Origin: Chitinophagaceae bacterium
GTDB taxonomy: Bacteria > Bacteroidota > Bacteroidia > Chitinophagales > Chitinophagaceae
DNA: 54,298 nt
NCBI GenBank assembly: GCA_025449935.1
Contig: JANWIJ010000079.1
Span: forward strand, 1 to 54,298
Direction of reading: 5' to 3'
Under the pieces are notes generated by a model. That model was given only the letters and a program-made list of their open reading frames with translations. It made no database searches and was not told where the DNA came from. Position numbers and translations under genes: made by a program. Below are positions 18,401 to 28,533 of the stretch, piece by piece (position 1 is the first letter of the stretch; every line of letters begins with the position of its first letter).

Positions 18401-20831
18401 CTCAGGCATAGCTTATTCCGGTAACAGGGCAATAACATTGGATATGAGCCGGTACATTGCCGGTGGTAATGTGGATTCGTTGACGGGTACTTTTAACCTT
18501 GATAATTTTATAGCCGCCGACGATATCCGTCTTGATTTCCGGTATAAAAATCATGGTCAAAAATCAAACGCAGCCAATAAAGTATGGATACGCGGCAGTG
18601 ATAGTGACAACTGGATCGAGGTATATAATTTATTTACTAACCAGCCGGATACAGATGGTACTTACAAACTGTCGTCCAGCCTTGAATTAAGTGATTCCTT
18701 AACAGCGCATGGCCAGGCATTCTCTTCCAGTTTCCAGGTACGCTGGGGGCAATGGGGAGAGTATATGACCGCCGATAATGAAGGTGGGGCCGGGTATACC
18801 TTTGATAATATCCGGATCTATCGTGCCATCAATGATATACAAATGGTAAGCATAGATTCACCCGTAGTTATCAGCTGCGGGTTGAGTAATGCGGTCAGGG
18901 TAAAAGTTGTTGCCCGCAACAGCACAGACGCAGCCGTTACTAACGTCCCCGTTGTTTTACGGGTAAACGGCGTAATTGTCGCCACTGAAACTATTCCTTC
19001 GATTCCTGCCAACGATACTATACATTATATCTTTAATCCCGGGGTAGCAAACCTTGCAGCACCGGGAAATCACAGCGTGGAAGTGTGGGTTGATTTCCTG
19101 AATGATAATGTTCCCGAAAACGATACGGCCAGGGTAACAGTAAACAGCCTGCCCCTCATAACAACATTCCCTTATCTTGAAAATTTTGAGTCGGGTAATG
19201 GCAACTGGTATACGGAAGCTGTTACCAACGGCACCTGGGAATATGGAACACCGGCTTCAGCAAAAATAAACCGTGCTGCCAGTGGCACAAAAGCATGGAA
19301 GACCCATATTTATGGGTATTATAGTGATAAAGAACTTTCTTATTTGTATTCCCCCTGTTTTAATGTTTCGGCGATGACTAATCCCACTTTAAGCTTCAGT
19401 CTCTCCCTGGATATTGAGGATTGCGGAGCTGCATTGTGTGATGCGGCCTGGGTGGAATATTCAAATGACGGGGGAGTGACCTGGAATAAACTTGATGCTT
19501 TCGGCCAGGGAACCAACTGGTATAATAAGAATTATTCAGGCAATCAGGTGTGGAGCAGGCAGGATTATACCCGGTGGCATGTTGCCACTACTGCGTTGCC
19601 CAATACCAATAACAGCAACTTAAAATTCCGGTTTGTGTTTGATTCGGACGAGGGATTAACAAAGGACGGCATCGCCATAGATGATATACATATCTATGAT
19701 AATGTTTATGGTATTTATGAGGTGACGGGCACCAGCCCGGTTATTAACCAGCCCGCAGTAAATGGTGCCGGATGGATTGATTTCATAGAACCCGGAACAA
19801 ATAAGCTGATCGCTTCGGTTAATCCAAACGGGCAGAACCTGGGAAGTACCGACGTTCAATCTTATATCAATACCGGGGCAGTCCGCACGAATAGCGAACA
19901 ATATTACCACGACCGGAATATCACCATTAAGCCTACAATTATCAACCTGGCCGATTCTGCTACGGTTCGTTTTTATTTCCTGGATACAGAAACAGAAGCC
20001 CTGATCAATGCTACGGGCTGCAGTTATTGTTTTAAACCATCCATGGCGTATGACTTGGGAGTAACAAAATACAGTGATGCTGATGATAGCAAGGAAAATG
20101 GAACCCTGGCAGACAATACACCCGGCAATTATATTTTCATCAATTCGCCCCGGGTCAAAAAAATTCCTTTTGATAAAGGTTATTATGCAGAATTTAAAGT
20201 GAAAGATTTTTCAGAGTTCTGGTTAAATAACGGCGGATTCGATAACAACCAACCGTTGCCCGTTCAACTGGTTAGTTTTACAGCCAAAAAGAAATCTTTC
20301 TCAAAAGATGTCCTTGCAGCATGGGTAACAGCATCCGAAGTAAATGTAGACCGGTTTGAAGTAGAGGTCGCAAAAGGAAACACAGCCTACCAGCAAAACA
20401 GCTTTAGTAAGGTCGGGGAAGTGAGCAGCCGGGGCAACTCCACACAGGAGCAGCATTACAGCTTTACGGATTTGGAAACAAACAAGACCGGTGTACGTTA
20501 TTACCGGTTAAAGATTGTTGATATAGATGGAAACGCGGACTATTCAGCTGTCAGGCCTGTTGTGTTTAATGAGGAGATCAGCTGGCAGGTTACGCCGAAT
20601 CCTTCTTCAGGTCTTTTTAACCTGAACTTCCAGGCGGATCAGGGTGAAATGATGCTGGTTAAACTGTATGACGTCAACGGCAGAATGATTTACAACGCAA
20701 GTATCAGGGCCAATGGGTTTGTACAAAAAACCGAAATAGACTTACGGAAACCCGGTTTCGCAGCGGGCTTATACTTAATGGAAACCATGGCAGGCGGCAA
20801 AAAACAATTATTCAGGCTATTGAAACAGTAA
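15402..20831 (+). CDS. Secreted subtilisin-family serine protease with T9SS sorting domain
   Basis: A 1809-residue exported protease. The ATG at 15402 is preferred over the in-frame GTG two codons upstream. A signal peptide ends near residue 20 (LLVSFSLLAQ). A propeptide-like domain (FAVIQFEYLP...) precedes the S8 catalytic domain. Probable triad: Asp in GEDGDAQTHLDF (~246), His in KAHASHVVGT (~275) and Ser in NGTSMAAPGVSGG (~444), with FAAGNDG as the oxyanion Asn region. Then follow a fibronectin-like domain, CARDB-like domains (about 840-935 and 1145-1240) alternating with two jelly-roll/MAM-like domains, and a C-terminal type A sorting domain (WQVTPNPSSGLFNLNF...) of about 80 residues. It should be exported by the type IX system. 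Substrate unknown. Confidence 0.93.
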   Translation: MRPNPIPLITICLLVSFSLLAQDDSRYDLLLRSGTLSPEKNISTGKLDQFNRTASRTSGKTFAVIQFEYLPTTSEKQQLSAAGVELLDYIPNNAFTVTIAGSLNIDLLSLVQARAIITLSALQKMQPELATGNFPSWAVKVAGTVDAWISFPKTFDFETVKGELQKRNFEIISADYKSYRILALRVPVTRLGELALLPFIEYVQSAPGEDKPVNYNSMFLSRANVLKAPLAIGGKNLNGQDVVIGIGEDGDAQTHLDFTGRLINRTGEIPKAHASHVVGTVGGAGIIQELYAGYAPKATMVTQLLSNILKHAATYVQDYGMVITNNSYGSVVNDCAYNGFYDLTSRVLDQQAFDLPELQHVFAAGNDGDKVCSPYPPGFRNVLGGYQSAKNVLTVGSTDYKGSISGFSSRGPVKDGRIKPEIMAQGQFLASTWINNQYSYNNGTSMAAPGVSGGLALLVELYRDLNGDTNPKNALLKALLCNGGSDRGNAGPDYTYGFGSMNLLRSSVMMENETYFTSTVTQGSNIVESISVPANTAQLKVLVYWQDPPAALLASKTLVNDLDLEVDSPGGTVFPVKLDTTAAFVNNPSGTGADHHNNIEQVVINNPAAGDYDLRVIGTTIPQGPQEYFLVYDIIPQSLVLTNPIGGEAFVPTISPLKIDTVYIEWDSYGDPANTFTLEFSSDNGNNWSTLNNNIAAAARVYSWAVPTNTPTDVARIRITKNSTAFTQTSLPFTITDLAIDSLTPTQCEGYIQLGWRNVPGATDYEVMMLQGADMVSVATTTLLNYTFSGLSKDSVYWVAVRPRINGKPGRRAAAVSRQPNTGTCSGTISDNDLKIDAILSPASSGRLFTLSALTNNVPVIIRIKNLDDAVSSGNINVSYSINAGTPVTATITSPLADIAAGDFIDYTFSTGADLSAAGTYSIEVIATKASDPVTANNNLARVFKQLDNQPFTNGDLPWEDNLEATAEQTVIVDQMGLAGSDRYDFVNSTVYGRLRTFVNSGIAYSGNRAITLDMSRYIAGGNVDSLTGTFNLDNFIAADDIRLDFRYKNHGQKSNAANKVWIRGSDSDNWIEVYNLFTNQPDTDGTYKLSSSLELSDSLTAHGQAFSSSFQVRWGQWGEYMTADNEGGAGYTFDNIRIYRAINDIQMVSIDSPVVISCGLSNAVRVKVVARNSTDAAVTNVPVVLRVNGVIVATETIPSIPANDTIHYIFNPGVANLAAPGNHSVEVWVDFLNDNVPENDTARVTVNSLPLITTFPYLENFESGNGNWYTEAVTNGTWEYGTPASAKINRAASGTKAWKTHIYGYYSDKELSYLYSPCFNVSAMTNPTLSFSLSLDIEDCGAALCDAAWVEYSNDGGVTWNKLDAFGQGTNWYNKNYSGNQVWSRQDYTRWHVATTALPNTNNSNLKFRFVFDSDEGLTKDGIAIDDIHIYDNVYGIYEVTGTSPVINQPAVNGAGWIDFIEPGTNKLIASVNPNGQNLGSTDVQSYINTGAVRTNSEQYYHDRNITIKPTIINLADSATVRFYFLDTETEALINATGCSYCFKPSMAYDLGVTKYSDADDSKENGTLADNTPGNYIFINSPRVKKIPFDKGYYAEFKVKDFSEFWLNNGGFDNNQPLPVQLVSFTAKKKSFSKDVLAAWVTASEVNVDRFEVEVAKGNTAYQQNSFSKVGEVSSRGNSTQEQHYSFTDLETNKTGVRYYRLKIVDIDGNADYSAVRPVVFNEEISWQVTPNPSSGLFNLNFQADQGEMMLVKLYDVNGRMIYNASIRANGFVQKTEIDLRKPGFAAGLYLMETMAGGKKQLFRLLKQ

Positions 20832-20871
20832 TACCGGTTTGATTTTAAGCTTTAACCGCTCGCCGATGGGC

Positions 20872-20901
20872 AAAAAAAACATCCCGTCGGGGACGGGATG
20901 T
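20872..20901 (-). terminator. Intrinsic terminator of the small 20924-21127 gene
   Basis: A perfect 10-bp inverted repeat (ACATCCCGTC-GGG-GACGGGATGT, 20879-20901). Read on the minus strand it is followed by an eight-base T run (the A run at 20872-20879). It ends the small minus-strand gene and may also slow plus-strand transcription leaving the subtilase gene. Confidence 0.85.
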
Positions 20902-20923
20902 AAATATTTAGAAAATCAGCTTT

Positions 20924-21127
20924 TTACCAGCTTTGTTTTGCAATGCCTGCTTTAACAGCAGCCAAGGCCTTTTCTTCGCCCATGAGGGTAGTTAGCTTAT
21001 TTCCTTTACCATCATGGCCCTGGGCCATATAAGCACCTTTCGCTGTTTTGGTGATAACAGCATCCAGCATCTCTACACCTTTTTCTTTGGTTTTTACGTT
21101 GTAAGCTGTGATTTTTACATCAGACAT
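20924..21127 (-). CDS. Small hypothetical protein (67 residues)
   Basis: A small, soluble, slightly basic protein (MSDVKITAYNVKTKEKGVEM...). I used the ATG at 21127; another ATG two codons upstream (21133) is equally possible. The sequence looks like a single compact beta-rich domain with a helical end (GEEKALAAVKAGIAKQSW). No metal ligands, signal peptide or membrane segment. It is followed by a strong terminator 22 bp downstream, which supports a real single-gene transcript next to gyrB. I do not recognise the family and propose no function. Confidence 0.75.
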   Translation of the reverse strand: MSDVKITAYNVKTKEKGVEMLDAVITKTAKGAYMAQGHDGKGNKLTTLMGEEKALAAVKAGIAKQSW

Positions 21128-21259
21128 GGTCATTGTTTTTGAGTTAGTAATTCCTGAAATTAAGGAATCCGCAGGGTTCTAAAGGCTAAAATTTTACTAA
21201 GTATCCCTGGAAATCCCAGGTTTTGGAGGATAAATCATTTGTTTATAGCAAGTTATGAG

Positions 21260-23260
<2,001 letters not shown>

Positions 23261-23285
23261 TTAAAATTGAGAATTCCAGGACTGG

Positions 23286-23293
23286 CAAATTTA
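23286..23293 (-). promoter_or_regulatory. Candidate -7 element before gyrB
   Basis: The minus strand reads TAAATTTG, a perfect TAnnTTTG match, 46 bp upstream of the gyrB ATG. No convincing -33 element at 19-20 bp spacing. Confidence 0.4.
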
Positions 23294-23362
23294 CGGAAAA
23301 GCAGCCGGGTAACCGGGTTTTAGCAGCTGTTTTTTAACCTAATTTTTGGTCCCTTTTTGGCT

Positions 23363-23387
23363 AAAAAAAATGCCCGTTTAACGGGCA
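23363..23387 (-). terminator. Intrinsic terminator after lpxC-fabZ
   Basis: A perfect 7-bp inverted repeat TGCCCGT-TTA-ACGGGCA (23371-23387). On the minus strand it is followed by an eight-T run (A run at 23363-23370). It lies 32 bp after the lpxC-fabZ stop and marks the end of the lipid A transcript. lpxA is therefore not in this transcript. Confidence 0.85.
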
Positions 23388-23419
23388 CAATTGCAAAAAG
23401 GTTTACCAGGTACCAGGGC

Positions 23420-24865
23420 TTATTTTTTTACAATCTGGGCCACCAGGTCTGCTTCACAGCAAACCTTATTACCTACATAAGTGGTGCCCCTCATTTCACA
23501 AATACCCCGCCTGATCGGAACGGTGAGTTCCATTTTTAATATGAGGCTGTCGCCGGGTTTTACCATGTGCTTGAACTTACAATTGTCTATCTTAAGGAAG
23601 TAGGTATCGTATTGTCCTTCCGGGCTCATATTGATCGCCAGGATACCACCACACTGCGCCAGCGCTTCAATTTGCAATACACCGGGCATGACGGGGTTCC
23701 CGGGGAAATGACCCTGGAAAAACCATTCGTTAAAGGTCACATTCTTTATCCCCACAATATGGGTATCACTTAATTCAATGATCTTATCTACCAGTGCAAA
23801 CGGGAAACGGTGGGGCAGTTTTTTTTCAATGTACTGCTGGTCATATACCGGAGGGAGATTAGGGTTATAGACCGGAACACCTTTGGTATGCTTGTTTTTC
23901 TTGATATACTGTTTGATCTTCCTGGCAAATTCTACATTGGTCCGGTGACCCGGGCGATTGGCGATGATCCTGCCTTTAATGGGGTAGCCGGTCAATGCCA
24001 GGTCACCCACTACATCTAATAATTTATGCCTCGCCGGCTCATTGGGAAAACGAAGCTCCAGGTTATTCAGGTATCCCTCACTTTTCACTTCAATTTTGTC
24101 TTTTTTAAAGATCTTCTGGAGACGTTCCATTTCCTGGCTGTCAACTTTTTTGTCGACGATCACAATGGCATTGTTGACATCGCCTCCTTTAATCAGGTTA
24201 TTATCGAGGAGCATTTCCAGTTCATGCAAAAAACAAAAAGTGCGGCAGGGGGCTATCTCTTTTTTAAAATCCCTCATCGTTTTCAACCCGGCATGCTGGG
24301 TTCCCAGCACCGGGGAATTAAAATCAATTAAGGTGGTGATTTGATATTCCGGGGCTGGCATAGCCACCATTTCCACTCTTTTTTCATCGTCATAATAGTA
24401 TATGTTCTCATCAATGCTGTACCAGACTTTTGCCGCATCCTGTTCAATCACCCCGGCATCTTCGATCAGTTCAATAAAAGGGGCGGAGCTGCCATCCATG
24501 ATGGGCATTTCAGGTCCGTTAATCTCCAGCAGGCAATTATCAATTCCCATTCCAACCAGGGCAGCCAGTACATGTTCCACAGTACTCACTTTTACCCCGT
24601 TCGATTCCAGCGTTGTACCCCGGCTCACGTCAGTTACCAGGTCACAGTCCGCTTTTATCACTGGTTGCCCGGGCAGATCGGTTCTTTTGAATTGAAAACC
24701 AAAGCCGGGGATAGCAGGATTTAAGGTCAGGTCGGCCATGATGCCCGTATGTAACCCGGTTCCCGATATACTTACCGCTGTTTTCAGCGTGTGCTGTTTA
24801 TCGGGATTAAAATTAGCAGCAGCAGTATCTCCGGCTGAAGATTTTGACTTTGTCAATGGATTCAT
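23420..24865 (-). CDS. lpxC-fabZ: Bifunctional LpxC deacetylase / FabZ dehydratase fusion
   Basis: A 481-residue fusion typical of Bacteroidota. The LpxC half (about 24-310) carries out the committed deacetylation step of lipid A synthesis. It shows SGTGLHTG, the zinc-ligand His in TVEHVLAALVG, MDGSSAPF with the catalytic Glu region, RHKLLDVVGDLALTG with the His and Asp ligands, and the catalytic His in GHRTNVEFA. The FabZ half (about 335-481) dehydrates 3-hydroxyacyl-ACP and has LPHRFPFALVDKI and GHFPGNPVMPGVLQIEALAQ with the catalytic His and Glu. The first 23 residues are a polar extension. It is the last gene before a strong terminator. Confidence 0.97.
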   Translation of the reverse strand: MNPLTKSKSSAGDTAAANFNPDKQHTLKTAVSISGTGLHTGIMADLTLNPAIPGFGFQFKRTDLPGQPVIKADCDLVTDVSRGTTLESNGVKVSTVEHVLAALVGMGIDNCLLEINGPEMPIMDGSSAPFIELIEDAGVIEQDAAKVWYSIDENIYYYDDEKRVEMVAMPAPEYQITTLIDFNSPVLGTQHAGLKTMRDFKKEIAPCRTFCFLHELEMLLDNNLIKGGDVNNAIVIVDKKVDSQEMERLQKIFKKDKIEVKSEGYLNNLELRFPNEPARHKLLDVVGDLALTGYPIKGRIIANRPGHRTNVEFARKIKQYIKKNKHTKGVPVYNPNLPPVYDQQYIEKKLPHRFPFALVDKIIELSDTHIVGIKNVTFNEWFFQGHFPGNPVMPGVLQIEALAQCGGILAINMSPEGQYDTYFLKIDNCKFKHMVKPGDSLILKMELTVPIRRGICEMRGTTYVGNKVCCEADLVAQIVKK

Positions 24866-24870
24866 AATGA

Positions 24871-24878
24871 CAAATATA
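24871..24878 (-). promoter_or_regulatory. Candidate -7 element before lpxC-fabZ
   Basis: The minus strand reads TATATTTG (TAnnTTTG). Its last base lies only 5 bp before the lpxC ATG, so a transcript from here would be leaderless or nearly so. There is no usable later start codon in LpxC. No -33 element was recognised. Confidence 0.35.
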
Positions 24879-24914
24879 GGAAGAAGAAAATAGTCTTTTT
24901 ACAGGCGCCCGGCT

Positions 24915-25013
24915 TCAAATGATCCGGTAATTTTTATAATTAAACGGCCTTTTCCAGGTCCTTATTTCAATCCCGTACAGGAGACTTTCCTTAAGCGAAA
25001 GACGTTTTTTCAT
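24915..25013 (-). CDS. Possible 32-residue basic small protein upstream of lpxC
   Basis: A 33-codon frame from ATG to TGA (MKKRLSLKESLLYGIEIRTW...) in the 220-bp gap between the ChaN-like gene and lpxC-fabZ. About a third of the residues are Lys or Arg. A perfect -7 element (TAATTTTG on the minus strand, 25019-25026) ends 5 bp before its ATG, the same geometry as seen at lpxC. Stop is 49 bp before lpxC. It may be a real small protein, a leader peptide, or a chance frame; no function can be assigned. Confidence 0.3.
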   Translation of the reverse strand: MKKRLSLKESLLYGIEIRTWKRPFNYKNYRII

Positions 25014-25085
25014 AACCGCAAAATTAACCTGCCCGTTTTTTCCATGATTCTTTCGCACATAACTGCGGGTCATTGCATGGTTGGG

Positions 25086-25940
25086 TTAGTAAGTGGTTGT
25101 CATGTCTTCATCCACACAAATTATAAAATCCGCTTTTCCTTTATGCTCCCCCAACAGGTAGCTGATGTCCTTTTGAGTAACCGTTGTAATGGTGGCATAT
25201 TTCAGTTCAGGTTTCTTTTTTTTCAGGTACCACAGGATCCCTTCGTAGTTTTCTGAATGATAGGCGCCATTATAATGGATAAATAAACGGCCGGGTTGAT
25301 AGTACTGGAGGATAAAATGGGCCATCGTCGCGTCCTTAAGGGCTTGGGCTTTTGGTAAATTGTCACCGCCGTGCCCGGGCATCATTTCCTTCATTTTTTT
25401 ATAGCCGGGCAAATCCGGATCGTAAGCAATTGGCAGGGGCGCTATCCAGTTTTTAGCAGCGGCTGGTACGGTGTCAAGGCTTTCAAAACCTCCCCTGGCT
25501 ACCAGGGAAGCATACCGGCGGGGTACGTTACTGGCGGCAAAAGGAATTTTATGTTCCCGGGCATAATTGACCAACGGGGCATAATCCGTTGGATAGTTTT
25601 TCCAGAGCCTTGCATTGGAGTCAAGTCCTTTTGCACTTAGCGTACCCTGCAAATACTGGTTAAGTGCCTGCTGGTTGTCCTGTTCAAACATTTCAGCGCC
25701 CAGCAAAAGATCGCGGGTGGCGTCACAATCCCTGGTTACTTCCAGTTGCAACCAATGCGAAATCGGATTATTGTGAAACTCACCGAAAAGAACAATATCT
25801 TTTTCTTCCAGCGAGCGGATCATTTTTTTGTAGGATACTTTTTTACCCTTGCTATTATAAAGTGTATAAGCTTCTTTTTTTTGTGCAAAAAGGAATACGG
25901 TAAAAAAACAAAAAGAAACAAGCAGGAATATCTTTTTCAT
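25086..25940 (-). CDS. ChaN-like secreted protein (haem-binding lipoprotein family)
   Basis: A 284-residue protein with a cleavable signal peptide (MKKIFLLVSFCFFTVFLFAQ). The mature part matches the ChaN/DUF399 family, with the diagnostic VLFGEFHNNPISHWLQLEV stretch near residues 50-68, LGAEMFEQDNQ, and later HYNGAYHSENYEG with the conserved histidines. ChaN proteins bind haem dimers and are implicated in iron handling, but catalytic activity is unclear. The signal peptide has no lipobox Cys, so it is periplasmic or secreted rather than a lipoprotein. It sits between lpxD and lpxC, an unusual place. Confidence 0.85.
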   Translation of the reverse strand: MKKIFLLVSFCFFTVFLFAQKKEAYTLYNSKGKKVSYKKMIRSLEEKDIVLFGEFHNNPISHWLQLEVTRDCDATRDLLLGAEMFEQDNQQALNQYLQGTLSAKGLDSNARLWKNYPTDYAPLVNYAREHKIPFAASNVPRRYASLVARGGFESLDTVPAAAKNWIAPLPIAYDPDLPGYKKMKEMMPGHGGDNLPKAQALKDATMAHFILQYYQPGRLFIHYNGAYHSENYEGILWYLKKKKPELKYATITTVTQKDISYLLGEHKGKADFIICVDEDMTTTY

Positions 25941-26000
25941 GCAGGCAAATTAGCAATCCCGTGTGATGTTTGTAAAAAGTTTTTAAAAAACATAAAAAAC

Positions 26001-27047
26001 TCAGCCTACTTTTTCATTTACCAGCTGTTTAATCAACGTTTCGAGTTCTTTAAGTCTTTTTTCCAATTCAGGTAATTTTCGGGAAACCGCCTGGCTGCGC
26101 AGCGCTGATGTATAATCATATGCGGGAGAGCCCGTGACCGCCTTACCGGGCTCCACTGATTTACTAACCCCGCTTTGTGCATTTATTTTGGCGCCATCCC
26201 CTATTTGTATATGGCCCACAATACCCGCCTGCCCTCCAATCATCACACCCTTGCCGATCTTTGTACTGCCACTAACGCCTGACTGTGCCGCAATAACTGA
26301 ATTGTTACCTACTTCCACATTATGGGCGATCTGGATAAGATTGTCAAGTTTGGCCCCTGATTTTATGATCGTGGACCCGATAGTAGCCCGGTCGATCGTT
26401 GCATTGGCGCCTATTTCCACATGATCTTCGATGACCACGTTTCCGATCTGCGGTACTTTCTTAAAACTGCCGTCTGCCTGCGGGGCAAAACCAAACCCGT
26501 CACTGCCGATGATCGTTCCGGCATGTATAATGACATGGTTCCCGATCACGCAATCATTATAGATCTTAACTCCGGGATGAATGACGGTATTTTCCCCGAT
26601 CCGTGCATTGTCGCCGAGATAGACATTTGGAAAAATCTTTGTGTTATCACCCAGTTTTACCTTTTCTCCCAGGTAAGCAAAGGCGCCGATAAATACATTG
26701 TTTCCGTACGAGGCTGTCCTGGCAATATAGCAGGGTTGCTGAATCCCGGATAACTGTTGGGTCATTAATTCCTGGTACTTGCTCAGCAGGGTGGCAAATG
26801 CGGTATAGGCATCTTTTACGCGGATCAGCGTTGCGGCCACCGGTTTTTTCACGATAAAATCATCATTGACGATAATAATGGAAGCGTTGGAGGTATAAAG
26901 AAAATCCCCGTATTTGGGGTTGGCCAAAAAACTAAGCTGTCCCGCACCGGCTTCTTCGATCTTTCCAAACGCGGCAACACTTGCACCGGGATCGCCCTCG
27001 ATCCTACCATTTACCAGTAAAGCTATTTGTGCAGCGGAGAATTGCAT
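26001..27047 (-). CDS. lpxD: UDP-3-O-acylglucosamine N-acyltransferase
   Basis: A 348-residue acyltransferase of lipid A synthesis that adds the second acyl chain after LpxC. It has an N-terminal uridine-binding LpxD domain (about 1-100), a left-handed beta-helix of hexapeptide repeats (about 105-305, e.g. VFIGAFAYLGEKVKLGDNTKIF), and the catalytic His in LIQIAHNVEVG. The C-terminal ~35 residues form a coiled coil (LPELEKRLKELETLIKQLVN) as in the family. It lies 79 bp after the HD-domain gene, an arrangement common in Bacteroidota. Confidence 0.96.
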   Translation of the reverse strand: MQFSAAQIALLVNGRIEGDPGASVAAFGKIEEAGAGQLSFLANPKYGDFLYTSNASIIIVNDDFIVKKPVAATLIRVKDAYTAFATLLSKYQELMTQQLSGIQQPCYIARTASYGNNVFIGAFAYLGEKVKLGDNTKIFPNVYLGDNARIGENTVIHPGVKIYNDCVIGNHVIIHAGTIIGSDGFGFAPQADGSFKKVPQIGNVVIEDHVEIGANATIDRATIGSTIIKSGAKLDNLIQIAHNVEVGNNSVIAAQSGVSGSTKIGKGVMIGGQAGIVGHIQIGDGAKINAQSGVSKSVEPGKAVTGSPAYDYTSALRSQAVSRKLPELEKRLKELETLIKQLVNEKVG

Positions 27048-27126
27048 AACAAGATTAAAAGAATTTCAGGTTTAACGCTTAAGGGTGTTTTAAATAGTAT
27101 GTTACAAAACCTTAAATTTTTAAATG

Positions 27127-28344
27127 CTAAACCCGCCAGTAACAAATGTAATATTTTTTAACCGGGATGTTCAGGTGCTGGTGTATCAGCGCATTGTCTA
27201 CCCGGGATATGTCTTTGACCGTTCCGTCTTTAAATAAAATGTTGATCCTTTCATCGGCCGGATCATAGGTTGTATTGGTGGTTTCACCGGTAAATACAAA
27301 AAAAGATGATTCTTTTTCATTGATCCCGAGCATATCGCCGACCTGTTTGGTTTTTTCTGCGACGAAAGAGTTTTCAAAGGGCTCAGCCTGGAGTTTTACT
27401 TTAAATAAATTCCGTTCCACCAGCGAACGGGACAGGATAGCCAGGATCTTATCAGGGTGATTTCCCCAGTTCTTGATGGTAGCCATCACATCATGATCAT
27501 CCAGCCGGCAAAAAGTTTCTAAATGTTGCTGAATGTCATTTTCAGGGCCGGGATGTAATAAAAAAAAATTCAGTTCATCAGAAGCGGCCTTTACAGGATG
27601 GCCGCCGGCGATCAATTCCTTGGCCCGGCGGATAATTTTTACCAGCATCATTTCGGCCGCTAACACGGTTTTATGAAGGTATACCTGCCAGTACATCAGC
27701 CTTCTTGAAACCAGGAACTTTTCGATCGAATAAATCGCTTTTTCTTCCACCATTAATTGCCCATCCTGCACGGCCAGCATTTTGATGATGCGGTCGTAAC
27801 CAATTACCCCCTCCGCGACGCCCGTAAAAAAACTATCCCGGTTCAGGTAATCCATCCTGTCCACATCCAGCTGTCCCGATACCAGCTGGTGTAAAAATTT
27901 TTTTGGATAATTATCCGTAAAAATATCAATAGCTGTCTTCAGTTTCCCGTTGAATTCTTCATTCAGTTTTCGCATCAGCAAAATAGAAATAGTTTCATGA
28001 TGAACATCCTGTATCAGTTCATTCTCCAGGGCATGCGAAAAAGGCCCGTGCCCCACATCGTGTAACAGGATAGCCACTTTTGCACCCAGTTCTTCTTCAG
28101 CGGTTATTTCGATGTTTTTGCCTTTCAGTTCATTCAATGCCGTACACATTAAATGATAAGCGCCCAGCGAATGATGCAACCGGGAATGTACGGCACCGGG
28201 GTACACCAGGTGGGCAAAAGCCATCTGGTGGATATTGCGCAGCCGCTGGTAAACAGGATGGGAAATTATCTGCAGGATCAACGGGTGATCAATGGTAATA
28301 AAACCATACACGGGATCGTTGATAATTTTACGGGTTGGCGTCAT
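27127..28344 (-). CDS. HD-domain phosphohydrolase (dGTPase/SAMHD1-like)
   Basis: A 405-residue protein of the HD superfamily. The metal-binding H...HD...D signature is visible in HSRLHHSLGAYHL (~55-67) and AILLHDVGHGPFSHALE (~91-107), with the later QLDVDRMDYLNRDSFF segment supplying another conserved Asp. The overall layout matches SAMHD1/dGTPase-type dNTP hydrolases, though the substrate has not been established for this Bacteroidota branch. It precedes lpxD, a gene pair common in this phylum, so a link to envelope growth is plausible but unproven. Confidence 0.85.
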   Translation of the reverse strand: MTPTRKIINDPVYGFITIDHPLILQIISHPVYQRLRNIHQMAFAHLVYPGAVHSRLHHSLGAYHLMCTALNELKGKNIEITAEEELGAKVAILLHDVGHGPFSHALENELIQDVHHETISILLMRKLNEEFNGKLKTAIDIFTDNYPKKFLHQLVSGQLDVDRMDYLNRDSFFTGVAEGVIGYDRIIKMLAVQDGQLMVEEKAIYSIEKFLVSRRLMYWQVYLHKTVLAAEMMLVKIIRRAKELIAGGHPVKAASDELNFFLLHPGPENDIQQHLETFCRLDDHDVMATIKNWGNHPDKILAILSRSLVERNLFKVKLQAEPFENSFVAEKTKQVGDMLGINEKESSFFVFTGETTNTTYDPADERINILFKDGTVKDISRVDNALIHQHLNIPVKKYYICYWRV

Positions 28345-28372
28345 TGTTGCTTTTTTGTTAAAGGCAAGCCGT

Positions 28373-28380
28373 CAAAAGTA
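28373..28380 (-). promoter_or_regulatory. Candidate -7 element before the HD-lpxD genes
   Basis: The minus strand reads TACTTTTG (TAnnTTTG), 28 bp before the HD-domain gene ATG. No -33 match at standard spacing. Divergent from porX. Confidence 0.4.
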
Positions 28381-28504
28381 CAAAGGCGGCGTTTAATAAG
28401 CTAAATTTGACGATTGGGCACTGGTGGCTGGTCCTGGTTGCAGTGTCCTGATTTCGTCCGCTCTCTTAACCGAAGACAGTATTCAGCTTTAGGAAAACAA
28501 ACGA

Positions 28505-28532
28505 GTAACAACTAACTAGTAACTGGTAACAA
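28505..28532 (+). repeat. Four tandem 7-bp repeats just before porX
   Basis: Four heptamers in exact register: GTAACAA, CTAACTA, GTAACTG, GTAACAA (28505, 28512, 28519, 28526). The block ends one base before the porX ATG at 28534. The shared core is TAAC. It would lie in the untranslated leader and cover the ribosome entry area. Confidence 0.7.
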
Positions 28533-28533
28533 C

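Noticed and set aside
24341-24724. 127-codon plus-strand frame opposite lpxC-fabZ
   Set aside because: Antisense to conserved LpxC codons; composition typical of a shadow frame.
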